The position numbers and the translations under genes are program-made. Under the pieces are notes generated by a model. That model did not search any database, was not told the origin of the DNA, and saw only the letters and a list, made by a program, of their open reading frames with translations. Below are positions 61,383 to 64,000 of a stretch of DNA of 64,000 nucleotides, piece by piece (the first letter of the stretch is position 1; each line of letters opens with the position of its first letter). Origin of the DNA: Sporosarcina ureae (GTDB taxonomy: Bacteria; Bacillota; Bacilli; Bacillales_A; Planococcaceae); assembly GCF_002109325.1 (NCBI RefSeq), contig NZ_CP015348.1, positions 1,868,501 to 1,932,500 of the forward strand, given 5' to 3'.

Positions 61383-63917
61383 ATGGCAGATTTGCCAAAA
61401 GGCGGAGTGCAGGAAATAAATATTAATACAGAGATGAGAACATCATTTCTGAACTATGCGATGAGTGTTATTGTTTCCCGTGCGCTTCCAGACGTTCGTG
61501 ATGGTTTGAAACCCGTACATCGCCGTATCTTGTATGCTATGCATGATCTCGGCATTACCGCGGAAAAGCCACATAAAAAGTCCGCACGTATTGTAGGAGA
61601 CGTTATTGGTAAGTATCACCCACACGGTGATAGTGCAGTATATGACACAATGGTACGGATGGCGCAAGACTTCAGTTATCGCTACATGCTAGTCGACGGA
61701 CACGGAAACTTTGGATCTGTGGATGGGGACGGTGCAGCTGCAATGCGTTATACGGAGTCTCGTATGTCTCGTATAGCAATGGAATTATTACGCGATCTCA
61801 ATAAAAATACAGTTGATTTCCAAGCAAACTATGACGAGCAGGAAAAAGAGCCTGCCGTCTTACCAGGCCGTTATCCAAACTTACTAGTAAACGGTACATC
61901 TGGGATTGCGGTAGGAATGGCGACAAATATTCCTCCCCATCACTTAGGGGAAACGATCGATGCTGTACTCGCCTTGGCAGAGAACAGTGCGATTACAACT
62001 GAGGAACTGATGGAAATCATTCCAGGCCCGGATTTCCCAACGGGCGGTATGATCCTTGGACGTAGTGGAATTCGTCGAGCTTACGAAACAGGCCGTGGTT
62101 CCCTAATTATCCGAGGAAAGGCAGAAATCGAAACGGCTGCAAACGGTCGTGAAACGATTATCGTCAATGAAATACCATTCCAAGTAAACAAAGCAAAGTT
62201 AATCGAAAAGATTGCGGAGCTTGTGCGCGATAAGAAGATTGAAGGCATTACGCACTTGGCAGATGAATCTGACCGCACAGGAATGCGAATTGTTATTGAA
62301 GTACGACGCGATGCCAATGCTAACGTTTTATTGAATAACCTGTATAAACAAACTGCCTTGCAGACTAGTTTTGGTATCAATATGTTGGCACTTGTAGACA
62401 AGCAACCAAAAGTGTTGCCATTGAAAGAAATTCTATACCACTACTTAGAACACCAGAAAGTGGTCATCCGTCGCCGTACACAATTTGATTTGAATAAAGC
62501 GGAAGACCGTGCGCATATCTTAGAAGGATTACGTATAGCTCTTGATCATATCGACCGCATTATTGCATTGATCCGTGCGTCTAAGACGACAGGGGAAGCT
62601 AAGGCAAGCTTGATGGAGACATTCGAGTTATCCGATCGTCAATCACAAGCTATTCTCGATATGCGTCTACAACGCCTAACTGGATTGGAAAGAGATAAGA
62701 TTGAGTCTGAGTACCAGGAGTTGCTGACACTTATTGCCGAATTGCGTGCAATTTTGGCGGATGAAGTAAAGTTAATTGAAATTATCCGTGAAGAATTGAC
62801 TGAAATTAAAGAGCGTTTTTCTGACGAACGTCGAACAGAGATTATGCTTGGCGGTTCTGAAATGCTTGAAGATGAGGATTTAATTCCCGTGGAAAACTCC
62901 ATTGTGACATTAACTCATCAAGGATATATTAAACGTCTACCAGCCAATACGTATCGCAGTCAGAAACGTGGCGGTCGTGGAATTCAAGGTATGGGCACGA
63001 ATGAAGATGACTTTGTAGAGCACTTGTTAAATACATCTACGCATGACACGATTTTACTGTTTACGAGCAGAGGCCGTGTATTCCGTAAAAAAGGCTATGA
63101 AGTTCCTGAATACAGCCGTACTGCCAAAGGCTTGCCGATTATTAACTTGCTAGACTTCCAAAAAGGTGAAAAGGTTACGGCCATGATCCCAATTGATGAG
63201 TTTACTGAAGATCATTACTTGTTCTTCTCGACAAAACAAGGTGTTATTAAACGAACGTCGATTATGGACTATGCCAATATTCGTGCGAACGGCTTAATTG
63301 CACTAGGATTGCGTGAAGAAGATGAATTGATATCCGTTAGATCTACTGATGGAACGTCAGATATTGCGATCTGTACAAAACAAGGTATGATGATTCGTTT
63401 TGACGAAGAAACTATCCGTCCGCTCGGCAGAACTGCCGCAGGTGTACGTGGTATCAGATTGCGTCTCGAGGATGAAGTAATTGGCATGGACATTGTAGAT
63501 GCTGGAGACGACATTCTTGTAGTTACTGAGAAGGGGTATGGTAAACGTACGCCTGAAAGTGAGTACCGATCCCAATCACGTGGCGGTTATGGACTAAAAA
63601 CTATGCATATGACAGATCGAAATGGCGGTATTGTCGCGATGAAGTCGGTTAACGGAGAAGAAGATTTAATGTTAATTACGATTCACGGGATTTTAATCCG
63701 TATGTCGATCGGTGATATTTCTATATTTGGTCGATCTACACAAGGGGTACGACTTATTCGCTTGGCTGATGATGAACGAGTAGCAACAGTCGCAAAGGTG
63801 GAAAAAGACGATGACCTCGAAGAAGTGATTGAGGAAGAGCTTGACGATCAAGTGGAAACATCTGAACAGGTATTGCCAGAGACGGAAATAGATACTGAAC
63901 TAGATTCAGAAGAATAA
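61383..63917 (+). CDS. gyrA: DNA gyrase subunit A
   Basis: 844 residues. Catalytic Tyr123 ([10 protein letters not shown]), GyrA box QKRGGRG, and an acidic C-terminal tail. In the quinolone-resistance region, Ser84 and Asp88 are present, the wild-type-like state. No intein. GAAAGGAG precedes ATG 61383. Confidence 0.98.
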   Translation: MADLPKGGVQEININTEMRTSFLNYAMSVIVSRALPDVRDGLKPVHRRILYAMHDLGITAEKPHKKSARIVGDVIGKYHPHGDSAVYDTMVRMAQDFSYRYMLVDGHGNFGSVDGDGAAAMRYTESRMSRIAMELLRDLNKNTVDFQANYDEQEKEPAVLPGRYPNLLVNGTSGIAVGMATNIPPHHLGETIDAVLALAENSAITTEELMEIIPGPDFPTGGMILGRSGIRRAYETGRGSLIIRGKAEIETAANGRETIIVNEIPFQVNKAKLIEKIAELVRDKKIEGITHLADESDRTGMRIVIEVRRDANANVLLNNLYKQTALQTSFGINMLALVDKQPKVLPLKEILYHYLEHQKVVIRRRTQFDLNKAEDRAHILEGLRIALDHIDRIIALIRASKTTGEAKASLMETFELSDRQSQAILDMRLQRLTGLERDKIESEYQELLTLIAELRAILADEVKLIEIIREELTEIKERFSDERRTEIMLGGSEMLEDEDLIPVENSIVTLTHQGYIKRLPANTYRSQKRGGRGIQGMGTNEDDFVEHLLNTSTHDTILLFTSRGRVFRKKGYEVPEYSRTAKGLPIINLLDFQKGEKVTAMIPIDEFTEDHYLFFSTKQGVIKRTSIMDYANIRANGLIALGLREEDELISVRSTDGTSDIAICTKQGMMIRFDEETIRPLGRTAAGVRGIRLRLEDEVIGMDIVDAGDDILVVTEKGYGKRTPESEYRSQSRGGYGLKTMHMTDRNGGIVAMKSVNGEEDLMLITIHGILIRMSIGDISIFGRSTQGVRLIRLADDERVATVAKVEKDDDLEEVIEEELDDQVETSEQVLPETEIDTELDSEE

Positions 63918-63918
63918 G

Positions 63919-63965
63919 CAAAAGTTATTGGAGAGGTAAATTAAACCTCTCCAATAACTTTTTTG
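63919..63965 (+). terminator. Terminator after gyrA
   Basis: An 18-bp stem (63920-63937 with 63945-63962) with a T run directly after the gyrA stop codon. The last 35 bases of the window show no feature. Confidence 0.92.
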
Positions 63966-64000
63966 CTTTCAATAGGAAAATTTGCTCAGACATCTATCCA

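Overview
The window is a chromosomal replication-origin region of a low-to-moderate GC, endospore-forming Gram-positive bacterium of the Bacillales. The gene order around dnaA (gyrA-gyrB-recF-yaaA-dnaN-dnaA-rpmH-rnpA-yidC-jag-mnmE-mnmG-rsmG-noc-parA-parB ... ychF ... rpsF-ssb-rpsR-yybS-gdpP-rplI-dnaB-walRKHIJ-htrA-rlmH) matches the Bacillus pattern. Spo0J/Noc-type partition genes, a spoIIIJ/jag pair and a YyaC-like gene point to a spore former. The details (no purA between walR and dnaB, an isd-type haem locus with an SLH-NEAT protein, a bifunctional GshAB) suggest Planococcaceae, probably Sporosarcina or a close relative; the genus is an inference.

Layout. 1-10 kb: the end of a DUF4317 gene, an Ohr peroxidase, a hydrolase and a Nudix gene, then a seven-gene haem-iron operon read leftwards from a Fur-box promoter at about 9.83 kb (sortase B substrate IsdC, SLH-NEAT protein, membrane NEAT protein, IsdE lipoprotein, permease, ATPase, sortase B). 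10-16 kb: an unknown protein, TatD-like hydrolase, DUF817 membrane protein, lipoprotein cyclophilin, DUF1456 protein, then an HxlR regulator divergent from a formaldehyde pair (class III alcohol dehydrogenase and S-formylglutathione hydrolase). 16.3-18.6 kb: gshAB, which would make the glutathione that pair uses. 18.7-24.3 kb: a secreted glucosaminidase, a decayed drug/metabolite transporter gene and another remnant, a secreted nucleosidase-like lipoprotein and a lipid-kinase-family gene.

24.5-26.5 kb is the most unusual part. A low-GC Schlafen/AlbA_2-type gene and a 31-bp iteron-like repeat array lie between two 29-bp direct repeats. One of these is the 3' end of rlmH, the chromosomal site used by SCC-type cassettes in staphylococci. 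This looks like a small SCC-like island or remnant without a recombinase.

27-54 kb: the wal regulon operon, replicative helicase, c-di-AMP phosphodiesterase, ribosomal proteins S18/S6/L9, SSB, YchF, a mechanosensitive channel, ParAB/Noc with parS sites, and the tRNA-modification genes. 54.7-56.7 kb: a bipartite oriC, with DnaA boxes on both sides of dnaA and DnaA-trio/AT-rich unwinding elements before dnaN. The window ends after gyrA and its terminator. Replication genes point away from the origin on both sides, so most genes left of dnaA lie on the minus strand.

Three loci carry single-base frameshifts (20.8-21.7 kb, 20.6-20.8 kb and 40.7-41.3 kb). The two in the transporter gene lie in short homopolymers, and all three loci may be true decay or sequencing errors. 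No tRNA, rRNA, CRISPR array or intact insertion sequence was seen.
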